Shown: piece after piece, positions 19,900-31,199 of the stretch
How positions within the stretch are numbered: the first letter of the stretch is position 1
Layout of the letters: each line of letters begins with the position of its first letter
NCBI RefSeq assembly: GCF_000350225.1
Contig: NW_005179306.1
Span: 1 to 64,000 of the forward strand
Source: Chondrus crispus
Taxonomy: Eukaryota > Rhodophyta > Florideophyceae > Gigartinales > Gigartinaceae
Direction: 5' to 3'
DNA length: 64,000 bases
The notes under the pieces: model-generated
The model's database searches: none
Seen by the model: only the letters and a program-made list of their open reading frames with translations
Told to the model about the DNA's origin: nothing
Made by a program: the position numbers and the translations under genes

Positions 19900-21290
19900 G
19901 ACCGGCTGCGCAAGCGGTTCCGTCGGATGTGGAAGAAGTATTCAAGAATGTGGGCTGGGACGCTTGGTGAAATTAATACCACAGTCCATCGGATAGAGTT
20001 GATCCCGGAGACTCGTCCCATCGCACAAGCTCCGTACCGGGCAGGACATAAAGCCCGCGAGATTGAAGATGCAGAGGTGCAGAAGATGTTGGAGGCAGGA
20101 GTGATAGAACCAGCGCAGTCAGGATGGGCGTCACCCGTGTTGCTGGTGCCCAAGCCGGACGGGTCAATGCGCTTTTGCGTAGACTACCGCAGGTTGAACG
20201 CGGTAACGGTGAAGGACACGTACCTTTTACCGCGCATGGATGAGTGTCTGGACTCGCTTGGTGACACCAAGGTTTTCTCCGCGTTGGACGCGATCTCGGG
20301 ATATTGGCAGATGCCTATCCCTGAGTGCGACCGCGACAAGACTGCATTTTCGTGTCACTCAGGTCTGTATCGCTTCTCAAGAATGCCCTTCGAGCTAACC
20401 AACGCGCCAGCGACGTTCCAGAGAGCAATGGATATCCTGCTCTCTCCGTTCCGTTGGAAATGCTGTTTGGTGTATCTGGATGACATAATGATTTTTAGCA
20501 AGTCGTGGGAGGAGCACATCGTGCAAGTGGATGAAATACTTTCCGTATTGGGAAAGGCAGGTTTCAAGCTCAAGGTTCGCAAGTGCGAATTTTTCGTGGA
20601 AAAGATCAAGTACCTGGGCCATGTCGTTCGGCTAGGTACATTGGAAGTTGACGCCGCGCGAACCGCCGCATTGGAACAAGTGAGGTACCCTCAAACTCAG
20701 ACCTAGCTCAGGACCTTCTTGGGACTTTGTAATGTGTACCGTCGGTTTGTCCCACATTACGAGAAAATCGCACATCCGCTCAATCAACTATTGAAGAAGG
20801 GACAACCGGTAAAATTGGAAGGATTCGACGAACCGTGCGAAAAAGCTTTTCATAAGCTCAAGGACGCCATCTTGGCACCGCCGGTGTTGGCGCTGCCGAA
20901 GAAGGACCTACCGTACTCGGTAGATACCGATGCAAGCGACTATCAAATAGGCGCTGCATTATTTCAAACGCACCCAGATGCGCAACGCAAACCCAACGGG
21001 TTCTTTTCAAGAACGTTAGCCGCAGCCGAAAGAAACTATTCTGTATCAGAAAAAGAATGTATAGCGGTAACTTGGGCCGTACAGACTTTAAGACCATATC
21101 TATATGGCGAGCACTTCATTGTGCATACCGACCATGCCTCATTGAGGTGGTTGATGAACGTATCCGACCCCAGCGGGAGATTAATCCAATGGAGGCTACG
21201 CCTCTCGGAATTCGATTTTGAAATCAAGTACAAAAAGGGAAAGGCTAACAGCCAGGCGAACGCTTTATCAAAGTTGCTATGGTGGTAGAA
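19900..21290 (+). other. Reverse transcriptase and RNase H region, family-1 copy A
   Basis: RT motifs are 'MLEAGVIEPAQSGWASPVLL', 'DGSMRFCVDYRRLN', 'FSALDAISGYWQMPI', 'GLYRFSRMPFELTNAPATFQ' and the active-site 'YLDDIMIFS' at 20,473. The connection segment 'FLGLCNVYRRFVPHYEKIAHPL' and the RNase H motifs 'YSVDTDASDYQIGAALFQ' and 'HTDHASLRWLM' follow. These are typical of Ty3/gypsy pol. The region is part of a broken fossil. Confidence 0.88.
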
Positions 21291-21499
21291 ACAGTCGATG
21301 ATATCGACGACGAAATCCCGTGCTTTATGGCCGAACCGGCCGACGCCACAGAAGCCGACGAGGAAGGTTTTGACAGGGTAGACGACCTCCTCGCTCTTCA
21401 GGAGGGGGCCGCCTCCGACCGCCTCGATCATTTCTAAGCAATCACGCCGGAGGAGCTCATTCGCGAGCAAGCCGTAGACCCTTTCGGTACCCGAATCAA

Positions 21500-22360
21500 G
21501 GAGGAAATGGACGCTGGAAAGACAAGAACGTTCACAACGGAGGCTGGAGAATTCCAAGGAACTTTATGCCGAGACGCGGCTGAGTTCGTACAGGCAGTGA
21601 TACCGCAGTCACTGAAGGACCGAGTCCTAGGGTTAAGCCATTACGCAAAATTGGCAGGGCACCCGGGAGGAAGGAAACTTTACAAGACATTGAGAAGATA
21701 TTTTTACTGGCCTACGATGGCCCTAGACTGCTATGCAGTCGCGAAGAATTGCGCCGCGTGCGCGCAGGAAAGGGTGAAGTTAAGAAGAAACACGAAGGAA
21801 ATGAAGCTGTTCACACCCAAAGCTCTGCTGGAGTTTGTCGTCATGGACATCCTCGGCGAGCTAGTTACAACTAAACGAGGAAATCGTTATATTCTCGTGA
21901 TCAGCGATCGATACTCGAAACTGGTACGAACCGTACCGTTGAAGAAGATATCAGCTGCGCACATCGCACAAGCCTTCTCTCACCATTGGGTATTCGTGTA
22001 CGGACCGCTGGTCAAGCTGCTGTCCAACAATGGAACACAGTTCACGGCCCGGTTCTTTCAGAATGTCTGCCGAATTCTCGACATACGCAATGTGTTCACG
22101 ACTACGTACCACCCGCAAGCTAACGGCCAAGTTGAAAGGTTTAACCGCACGCTGACTTCCGCGTTGCGAAAATATGTTGGAGAACATCGGAAGAACTGGG
22201 ATCTATTTAGCGACGCTGTGACGTTCGCATACAACATGCAAGTTCATCGAACTACGAACATTGCGCCCTTCGAGCTGGTGTTAGCTCGGACGCAGAGAAG
22301 TATTGAGTTACAAGCGCAGCCAACTTTGGAGAACTTCAGCTCGTCACGAGCATATTAGCT
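21500..22360 (+). other. Integrase region, family-1 copy A
   Basis: The integrase shows its HHCC zinc domain (H-x-H with 'GHPGGRKLYKTLRRYFYWP' and 'CAACAQE'), then the catalytic core with 'VVMDILGEL' (first Asp), 'LLSNNGTQFTARFF' (second-acid position within the N-G-x-Q-F box) and 'YHPQANGQVERFN' (Glu). The chromodomain is encoded about 580 bases downstream, past a connecting stretch. The region is fossil. Confidence 0.85.
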
Positions 22361-22940
22361 GAAATGGCAGTCGTGGTTGGAGAGCCTAATGCAAAGCGCC
22401 GATAGAAGTTTGCGGAAGGAACAAGCCCGGTACAAGCGAAATTTCGACGCACGCCTTCGCAAACCGCAATATGAGATTCCACCGGGGTCCTCCATGTTCC
22501 TCCGGAAGGAGCAGGGCACGGCTAGCAAACCCAAATAAAAGCTGGCACAAGTCGCCACAGGACCTTATCAGGTCGGAAGATCGGATCAACATACGGTAGT
22601 CATTGCCATTGGCGATCAGGAGGAACGCGTATCGCGAGATAGGGTGGAGTTAGCCCCAAGCCCAATGGACCATGCGCCGATAACTGGCCTACGTCAAGCG
22701 CTACAGTTCATGGGAGATCCGGAGTTAAACGAAGAAGGAGAGGTAATGGAGGAGGAGGAATGTCCTCACACCCGTGCGCCTACGTCAGGGGACCAGGATA
22801 GTCTAGTTAGTCAAACGCCGACAGCGGAGACACCTCCAGACCTACGCGAGTTCGGAAAGTCCAGAGAAGAGGACGAGTTGGAAGATCTTCAGAAGGGGGA
22901 AGGAAACAGTTCAGAGAAAGGAGAGGAAACGGAAAACACG

Positions 22941-23090
22941 GAATACGTAATCGACCGGGTCGTCGACCACGATTATCAAAATGGTAATTTGATTCTCAAG
23001 GTGGAATGGTACGGTTATACGCCCGAGGACGCGACGTGGGAGCCCATTGAGCAATTACCCCGCAGTGCGGCCGTCACGTATTTCCGAAGG
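22941..23090 (+). other. Chromodomain, family-1 copy A
   Basis: About 50 residues match a chromodomain: 'EYVIDRVVDHDYQNG', 'LILKVEWYGYTPEDATWEP' and 'IEQLPRSAAVTYFRRK'. These give the aromatic-cage and W-E-P signature. In chromoviruses it guides integration towards histone-marked chromatin. The acidic stretch before it (EELEDLQKGEG-like) is a linker to the integrase. Confidence 0.88.
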
Positions 23091-23138
23091 AAGAAGTTAC
23101 CCTTGCCGCCGCAAGTCGCCCACGCGCAAGCGGGATAG

Positions 23139-26100
23139 TCATCGTGAATAGAATCAGCAGGTTAGGGAACACGGAGGAGTCAGAAATTCGAAACAAAGGG
23201 GTCCGCAAGCAAGGAAAGTAAGAGCGAAAGGAGTACGGCAGTTTTCCGTCGGGAACGCCTTTACAAGAAGGGACTGACGAGCGACGCGTTTTAGGGAATT
23301 GAAGTGATACTGTGCCCCCGGACGAGGCATTGAGCCTACCGGAAGACACACCCCCGTCATCCACGGATGCACGTGAAACGACAATCAAGATCAGTGGCCC
23401 GTCCTCGGAGAGCAATTTAATCCAAAATAATTTTTTTTTTGTTGCTGTCGCCCGCAGCCGACGGCACACACAGGGGACGTTCGCCGTCGATCTGCTAAGA
23501 TTGAAGACCGAGCAAGACACGTGCTTGTTTTGTACCACGTACTTTTTCATAACCATCGTCCTCATCGAGGACTTACTTACCCACTGACCACAATAACCCA
23601 CTACTTTTGTTTTTATTTTGTTCTATTCTGTTTTGTTTTTTCTTTCTGTGTGTTTTCGGTTGTCTCTTGACATGACGCAGGGAGTAAGAACCCGCACCGC
23701 GGACCAAGGTGAATGAGCCCTACAACACATATCGGTCAGCGACCCTCGGACGAGCGTACCCAGTCCCGTGCGAGCCGTCGATCGTAAGCATTTTAATACG
23801 CTGCGTCTCGAGCCGAGAAAGAAGTGTATTCTACGAATGACTGAGCACCACGGACTGTTCCTAATTGAGTAAGTGTCTGGTAGAAACCAGACGGCGGAAG
23901 GCAAGAGAACGCCGAACGCAGTTGGAAGGGTGTAAGTGAAGGAAAAGCGTGGTGCTGTAGTCGTGTGTGTGTCGTGTTACCGTTCAGGGAAAGGAGGAAC
24001 AGACTACAGTATTCTCTAAGGGATAGCGGGATGTGTCAGTCTGACGAGCGGGTTACCCTCGAGTCGAGGGAGAAGAAGGTGAAAAGAGGCAGTTGATGTA
24101 GAGGCGCACGCGAGGGAGGCCGATCCAGAGGAAGTGAATGATGCGGGACGCGATAAGACCGCGAGTGAAATGTTGGAATTGTATTGGGGATGGTCCCCAT
24201 CCGGAGGCTCTCAAGTTGGAAGTGATGCCGTGAACGGCGTCGCCGAGAGAGACAGTAAGGACAGTCGCCGGAAACGAGACCCCTCGGAGTGAGGAGAAGG
24301 GAAATGAATGACTTAAGCGATTATGCCTGGGACCCCCCCCGCCCATGAATGAAATGGCCTGCGCGGCCATGCCGTGGAATGGAAAATTTACTGTAGTCTC
24401 AGGCTGAGGTAATACACTTCCTTGGATGCGATCACGCGCTGCCGCCGCGCGCACGTGAAGGGACGCTTGGGTCAGTGATCCGCCCTCGTGGGGCATGATT
24501 TAATCAAAAAATGGGAATGTCGGCAGGGAGCTGCTGGACGGGCGTTGAAAGTTGAAAATTGAACACTGGTCAGTCTTCGAAATTTTAATCAATATTAAGG
24601 GAAGGTACGGAACTTTTCGGTCATACGAGGACGGGGTGTCGCTTGCTATAGCCAAAGGCACGAGTATCCGAGGCCGTCCGGCAGCACCGTCACCAACCCC
24701 CGCGCGCGACGCCGACCACAACACCGAACGACGACGTCGTCAAACCCGTTTCAAAGGCGTTGACTACGATCGAGAGACTAAGAAATCGACGCTCGGCGAG
24801 CGGGAGGGTTCCCCCACGTGTGAATCTCGGAACGACAGCGTACAATCGGATAAGCACACCGGCATAGGAGCCATACCCTCTCTCCCCAAAACCGCGACTA
24901 TTTCTGTTCGCAAAAGGCCTCGTCGCTCGCAGCGGCGAACGGAAGACGAAAGAAAGAAGGGAAACGGAACGTTATTTATTTATTCATGAGAGGATCGAGG
25001 GTCTCGCGCCTTCTTCTTCCAAGGATGTCCAGGAGGAACATTGTGGAAAGGACGAATCCAACGGAGAAGAAAGTGTCGCTCGACGAGCTTGTGACCGAGA
25101 ATCTGTCTGTTGCTTGTAGCGACTGACGTCGCCAAGCTCACGTCCTTGTTTTTACCCCGAGCGACCCACCATGGAAATTTTCTCTCCTGTTCTTTCCTGT
25201 TCTTTCCTGCTCTTTGACTCCCTTTCTAGCTGTCTGTTTTTTTATTTTTTGCTCTATGTTTGTTTGCCTGTTTATTTTTTTCTTCGTGAAGGCGGAATAC
25301 ATCCCCGCGCCGAGACGTCGACGTGCAAGACGAGGACAACCAAAAGGGCGCCGATCCCGGCAAGACCCCCACTTTGGGGGGAGAAAGAAGGTGATCCAGG
25401 CCTATACGCACGACGTGTGGACGCGACAAGTTATGGCAGGAATTGCCTGGTTCAGTCGAAACCCCCGGATTGCTACAGTAGTGTATCCAACGGACCATGC
25501 AGGGAAGGCGCTCGGCGCTGACCAGGATCGACAGATTGGGGACAGAAACTCGTCGAGCAGGGAGAAGTTATGCTTCTTTCGTTTTCGCTTTTGGTTTTGT
25601 CTTGCTTCGCCCTATTCTATTTTTTGACGTCGGAGACGCGATTGCGTCCCTCGGACGCTGACCGGCAAGACCACAAGGTCCCCGAAGGAAGGAAGAGAGC
25701 GATCTCCGAACTGACGTATCGTTGCCTTACGGTTACTATTTCAATGTGAAAAATACAAGTCATGCGTTGACCTGGGAGAAGGAAAAGGTAAATGGGGGCA
25801 AAATGTGCAACAGCCCTGCAAGGCAGTCAGACAAAAAAAACTGACTAAGTCCGGAGTGGCTACGGCTCATCTCTACGATCGAGGAATTGTCCGAGGGTGC
25901 GCAACACGGAAGCGTACGACGAGTAGGACGGCAGCCGCACCAATTCTCCCCCGCGAGACGGAGAGAATGCTGAGCCCGTGGAGATTACGTGGAAGAATTA
26001 TCGCAATTTCGCTCAGTTCTTTTTTTGTTTTGTTTCGTTTTTTTGTCGTGTGAATTGAGCACCATGGCATTTGTTGAGAACGTTAGTCCACTCCCTGGGT

Positions 26101-27815
26101 AATCTAAGATTGAATTGAATGACCCCGCGTTATTTGATTTGCTCACTACAGTGTACGTTTCTAATACTTTCAAAGAAAAGGGTTTGTGGAATTGAGGGGA
26201 TAATTGAAGAGAAGGAAGAAGGGATCGCGGATCGCAACGAGAGCAGGGGCGCGCCGGACGAAGGGTAGCTAATCGCCAACAGGCCAAAACTGGGATCGAC
26301 TCTCGCTTTGACCGTCCGAACGGACGAGACACAAAGGGATCAAGTTCCGATCGTGTTAGAAGGCTCGCTGATTTTTGTTTGTTGTGTGTGGCTACGGATC
26401 GAAGGCTGGAAAGCAAAGGGAAAGGCGCACTACGCACCTCCCCGGGGGAGCACATCGTGATGACCACATCGATCCGATGTGACGAGCCCTTGTGGACTCA
26501 CACATTCGAAGACGTCTAAACTTTACTGTGTCACAGCCACGACGTGTTGGATAAAGAGGAGGAAAAGGAAATCGAGGAAAAGGAAGACGCTCGTTTTGGA
26601 TAAAGAGGAGGAAAAAGGAATCGAGGAGAAGGAAGACTATGATGGATAATGGTGTGACGTCAGGGAAAATTTAATTCTCACTTTCACAGATTCTTCGCAC
26701 TCGCTGTGTCACAGCAACTGCAAAGAAAATATACATCCCCCTGCCGGTGGTCTGGAGTTTCTTTTCGGACTGGACGTTGGCATGGATGGTGATTTGAAGT
26801 GTTGTTAAGCTCACAATCGACAAGAGGAAGAGCAGGCTTCCGTTTAGTTCACGCGGCGCTTTTGCGATATTGTGAAGAAGGAATCGGCTGCTGGCCGTCC
26901 GAAGCCTCACGTATACCCCTACTGTCATTACGAAGTTACTTTCCTTCGCCACGTTGCGTTACGGGCAAAGACGGCCGCCGGAGATGCCATAAGAAACGCA
27001 CATCGAGGATGGGAGGAAGAAAATGTGCCACAAAAGAGGACGAAAGTGAAGGTAACGGGGGATACGCAGGTGATTCATTTTATTATCCAAAAGCTACCGG
27101 ATGACGTCGATAACCAGACGTCACCCCAAACTGGTAATAATCCAAGAACGGATCATGGGGGAAGTCGCTCTGAGCGGCGGGTCAGTGGGGCGGCACACCC
27201 AAGGATTTTTCCTTCGGGAGTGAGGTAACGAGTCGAGCAAGGACTCGCAGATCATGGAGGGAAGCCCCTTGGAGAGCTTCAACTTTGATGCCATGAGCGC
27301 GGAGCAATGCGCAGTAGATGCCAATGACTCCGTCGCTCTTTTTGGGAATTGATGGGGACGGTTGGGAAGACAACGCTTCCCTAACTGACAGAGTTTCGGT
27401 ATGCCCTGCCAAGGGGATATCGGCAGCAGGAGGAGGAGCAGCAGGGGCTGCAAGGAGAGGGGAATCTGGAGCAGACGATCGGGGACAAACTTCGTCTGCA
27501 TGGGGATCTATGGCTCGTTTGGGAGCCACGTCAGGGGTTGATAAAGGATGGAGACCGGGATGAAAGGCGGGTTCAGGAATGTTGGTGTCCGGGAGAAGTC
27601 GGGGTATGGAAGGAAGGTCGTTAGGAATGGAAGGCGTGTATGAGAAGCCCACACCGCGGCGACTGCGGGTGGTATGTGCGGCAGTGGGATCCGATGAAGG
27701 AAACATGGAGATCGTCTTACTCTCACGCATGAGGCGACCGACGGTCGGAAGAAAAGGAAGAAGTTAGGAAGCAAGGGAGTGAAGCAGCTGCGCAAGAGCG
27801 CTCAGAAGGAGGATA
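23139..27815. other. Long non-pol spacer before the 3' LTR (copy A)
   Basis: After the chromodomain 4.7 kb remain before the second LTR. No known element domain is present. The longest frames are on the minus strand (24,496-24,053; 26,467-25,985; 27,730-27,182) and on the plus strand (25,171-25,627, opening with a strongly hydrophobic stretch). None is recognisable. The 182-codon minus-strand frame at 27,182-27,730 is Pro/Ser rich and then helical. A two-unit tandem repeat lies at 26,547-26,637. The content may be element-specific extra sequence or captured host DNA. Confidence 0.6.
26547..26637. repeat. Two-copy purine-rich tandem repeat, 50 bp period
   Basis: The unit beginning TTGGATAAAGAGGAGGAAAA at 26,547 is repeated from 26,597 with few changes. 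Both are almost all purine on the plus strand. The second copy ends in GGAAGACTAT. Similar purine runs are the raw material of polypurine tracts, so this could be an internal priming site, but that is conjecture. Confidence 0.7.
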
Positions 27816-28677
27816 TGTAGTGCAATACCCGTCTCGGGTAGGGGAATGAAAGGAGGTGAAAAAGGAAAAAAATTGGATACTGTAGTCCGGGTTTGGGGGA
27901 CACACGTGTGCGACGAAGCGCACGATTATTTTAATTATTTAATTTATTTACTAATTAGATCTAAAATCTAGAGTCGGGAGCTACTGTACTCGCCCCGGCG
28001 GGGCTCTATATAACTTAGCGCTTTGACCGAACAAGTCAATAAACCAACCCGAGTTGCCAGAGTCTGATATCGCCTTGGTTGAAGTTCGTCTTTTACAAGA
28101 CATTCCCTTTAACTACAGATTACTTTATCCTTTGCGCTCGGGGGTTCCCTTTGCTCTTTCCTTTATATTCCTATCCTTTTCTATCTCTAATTCTACCTAT
28201 TTTTCCCTTATCTTGTGTTGGTGCCATCGGCCTCGGTTGCGACCGAACCATTGTAGGTGTTTCCAGCCATCGGGCGGCACAGTTGACGTAGCGCTGCTAC
28301 TTTCATTTCATCCTGTCGGGCTGCGTTGCGACGCTCCCGTCGAAGGCCTTGTCGCGTTACACGGTGTCGAAGAAGCTCAACGAGCATTGGCCTTACAACC
28401 CAGTGGAACCGGGGTACCTAAGTAGGCGCCCCACCCCACACTCGTCGAACAGTTCTGTTCGCAAGTCTCTACCACATCGATCCCGGGCCGGGCTATTTCT
28501 CTGTGCCCCCCTATCAGGGATCTGAGCTACTACGAGTCTCATGATCGTTTAAACGGAGAAGGGAGAGTCGGACACTCCGTACCGCTGTGCCATCGGCAGT
28601 TCTTCTTTTTGCTGCTGTTGTTGTTTTTGCTGGACCATCGGACCGCGGTCTCTGCCTGACAGGCGCATTGCATTACA
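27816..28677 (+). repeat. Family-1 LTR, right (copy A)
   Basis: This 862-base LTR starts TGTAGTGCAAT and ends ATTGCATTACA. It contains a single copy of the 157-base unit that is doubled in the left LTR. The sequence before it, CAGAAGGAGGATA, is purine-rich and suits a polypurine tract. Confidence 0.88.
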
Positions 28678-29279
28678 CACGCCTCTTCGGCGGCGGGCCT
28701 GCCTCCTAATCATTACGGCGGAAGGAATCGTCCGATGCCGGAGAATTACGCAAGGGGCGGGAGAAGCGACACGACCACAGGACGAGCGTACGTAGGAGAA
28801 GTCACCTGCTCACCTCTGCCACACGGGGGTGTGCCGGCCTTCTAAAAGGACAGAAACAACGAGGGCCCCTGAAAGGGCACGGAAGGCTTGAAGGGAATAG
28901 ACCGTGTGTCTGAGTTCGGAGAGGTACGGCGAGGTCGAATGCCACCGTGCCGAGGCATCGCACCGCGTCACGATCCCGTCGCCCACTTGCGCTGGGAGAA
29001 AAGCGTACAACCCACGGGGATGCGGCGACGACCAAGAAGGGTCGGAGGAAAATCCAGAAGGGAGTCTCGTAGCCCTTGGGGGCGCCGCAGAAGCGAACCA
29101 ACGCCTAATCACGACCAGAAGGGAGTTCGCACCGGGCCGGCTTGTGCCAGTTTCGCAATGGCCCCGTGCCGTCGGTAATGTCCCTACAACGGCCGCTTGA
29201 AGGGGGCGAACGGGCGCCGGCCATGAACGTAATGGCCGCCCCGAGGACGTGGCGGACTACAGTAGAAGAAGAGGGGTGT
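28678..29279. other. GC-rich gap between two family-1 copies
   Basis: The 602 bases between the right LTR of copy A and the LTR of copy B have no recognised gene. Open frames on both strands (for example 28,888-29,178) are rich in Arg/Pro/Gly as expected from GC-rich composition rather than coding. This could be host intergenic DNA or the end of the spacer of another copy. Confidence 0.5.
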
Positions 29280-30058
29280 TGTAGTACAATATGGGGGTTT
29301 ACAGGGGGGTGAAGTGAAAAGAAACTAAGTTGGAATGTGAATACTGTAGTCCAGGATTGGGGGACACACGTTTGAGTATTTGTACAGTTTGCATTTTAAT
29401 TATTAATTTATTTAGTTAATTAGTCAGTATTAATTTGGCTGACACTAGATTAGATCTAGGATCTAGCGCCGCGAGCTAATGTAATGGCTCCGGCTGGGCG
29501 ATATATACCTTAGCCCGCTGACCACCGAGTAAGTAAAGGTAACCCGAGTTGCCAGAGTCTGATATCGCCTTGGTCGAAGTCCGTCTTTTACAAGACATTC
29601 CCTTTAACTACAGATTACTTTATCCCTTACGCTCGGGGGTTCCCTTTCCTTTTCATTTATTTCCCTATCCTTTTCTATCTCTAATTCTACCTATTTTCCC
29701 TTATATTTGTGTTGGTGCCATCGGCCTCGGTTGCGACCGAAACGGTGTAGGTGTCTTGGCCATCGGGCGACACAGTTCATGTAGCGCTGGTACTGTGACC
29801 CATTTTCGGACGGAGACTGTTGCAACGACGTCTCCCTCGAAGGGACTTGTCGTGTGTAGAAGCCAGTGTTGTTGCCATCGGCCTCGGTTGCGACCGAACC
29901 GGTGTAGGTGTTTCGAGCCATCGGGCGTCACAGTTGACGTAGCGCTGCTACTTTCATTTCATCCCGTCGGGCTGCATTGCGACGCCCCCGTCGAGGGCCT
30001 TGTCGCGTTACAAGGTGTGGAAGAAGCTCAACGAGCATTGGCCTTACAACCCAGTGGG
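29280..30058 (+). repeat. Family-1 LTR of copy B, left part
   Basis: The left part begins TGTAGTACAATATGGGGG and holds the TATATA box region (about 29,510) and two copies of the 157-base unit. It stops at CCCAGTGGG, where the family-2 element inserted. The final GTGGG (30,054-30,058) is the target duplication. Confidence 0.88.
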
Positions 30059-30277
30059 TGTAGCATAAACCCCCGGTCGCGTTGGGTGTTTAGCTGTGGT
30101 TCTTCGAAGACCTGTGTACGCGAGAGAGGACAAAAACACACACACCAGAAAAGAACGCGGGCGGTGGTAGTGTGGTAGAGCGGTGGGGAGCGGACGCCAA
30201 CACAGTACGCGGTAGAGCGGTTCGACGCGCTCGACGCCCCGGGGCGGCGCTAGTTAGCGTTCTAGCACCGACTGGCG

Positions 30278-31120
30278 AAAGCCACAGCAGGGGCATCTTC
30301 CTGATAATTAGAACAAAAATAGTAATTTGGGCGGTTTCATACAGTATTGTGAAGGCATAATATTAGTGTTCAGATCATCTGTAATAATGTGTTCCAATTT
30401 CTGCGGTATTTTTTAACGTGTTGGAACAATGCATGTTATTGGTTTGTTCGCGCTATTCCTTCATCTACATGCACTGAAACTCCTGTAATATTTGTTGCTG
30501 CTGATTAGCGACCTGGAGTGGTAAGTATCCATAATCACCTCATGATACTGTGGAGCCATGAAACAGTGCTATTACCACTGTCCCGTTGGCTGCAACAGTG
30601 TTTCATGTCGATTGATTTTTATTTTTCTGCACGTTACGCTCAGTGTTGACTTTTACTATGACTGAGAGTGACATCGGCGCATTTGTATTGCTCCATCTAA
30701 CGATAAGAACGTATCCGGTGGATCGCCCTTCGATGCCATTTATTGTTTCGCAACAACGTTTCATCAGATTTTTTCGCGACAAACTGCTTGGTGACGCACC
30801 TACATTGAGCTTTTGCCTAATATGGTAAACGTTGTTGTGCCATACAGCTCTTCATATGATTGATTTGTCATATGCATAACGCAGAATACTGTTTCGACAC
30901 TTCTGCAGCTTCTGACAACCACCAAGTGGCTTTCAGAAACATCCCTAGATATTGCAGCACTGAGCAGTCGTCTGCACCACGATATTCGTCTGTCGACATA
31001 CCCACCACCACTATTGCACATCTCCAAAGGGCACTTTCCGAGGCTCATGACAGTCCGGCACGACCGCTATCCGTACAGAATGAGCCCCAGCCTCTTCGTA
31101 AACACCGTAATTCATCGCTA
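30278..31120. other. Left subterminal region of the CACTA-like element
   Basis: About 840 bases without a convincing gene. An inverted repeat CATGAAACA/TGTTTCATG spans 30,557-30,607. The stretch after it (AACAGTGTTTCATGTCGATT...TTCTGCA) resembles the right end of the element (AACAGTGTTTTTCGATT...TTTGCAGTG) in the same orientation. CACTA elements often carry such subterminal repeats as transposase-binding sites. Confidence 0.45.
30557..30607. repeat. Hairpin in the left subterminal region
   Basis: CATGAAACA (30,557-30,565) and TGTTTCATG (30,599-30,607) are perfect reverse complements separated by 33 bases. A copy of CAGTG or CACTG adjoins each arm (CAGTGCT, ACCACTGTC, CAACAGTG), echoing the CACTG terminus. 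Confidence 0.6.
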
Positions 31121-31199
31121 TTAGATTCCCATCAATGCCCTTGTGTAGAATCTCCCAGACGGGCTTACTAAGCCGCGTGGTGATAGAACTAGCCCAGAC

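Larger units (their letters stand above)
14045..28677 (+). mobile_element. Ty3/gypsy chromovirus, family 1 copy A (fossil)
   Basis: This is a 14.6 kb LTR retrotransposon. Both LTRs begin TGTAGTGCAAT and end in ATTGCACTACA or nearly so. The internal region holds gag, protease, RT, RNase H, integrase and a C-terminal chromodomain, the order that defines chromoviruses. Between the chromodomain and the second LTR lie 4.7 kb that encode no known element protein. A solo LTR of the same family sits in gag. Flanking bases (CCCCG left, CACGC right) do not form a target duplication, so one end may have recombined. Its coding region is broken at several places. The two LTRs differ by only a few percent by eye, apart from a block of about 157 bases missing in the right one, so the insertion seems fairly young. 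Confidence 0.85.

Noticed and set aside
24053-24496. 147-codon minus-strand frame in the family-1 spacer as a gene
   Set aside because: No start context, no domain and mixed hydrophobicity; its length is expected by chance in this composition.
25171-25627. Hydrophobic-start frame in the family-1 spacer as an envelope-like gene
   Set aside because: The hydrophobic start comes from a T-rich tract (TTTTTTATTTTTTG); no cysteine pattern, cleavage site or second membrane helix supports an envelope.
29280-30058. Copy B left LTR part as the right LTR of copy A
   Set aside because: The LTR at 27,816-28,677 has the right end and a purine tract in front of it; the one at 29,280 continues at 57,354 into a separate gag.
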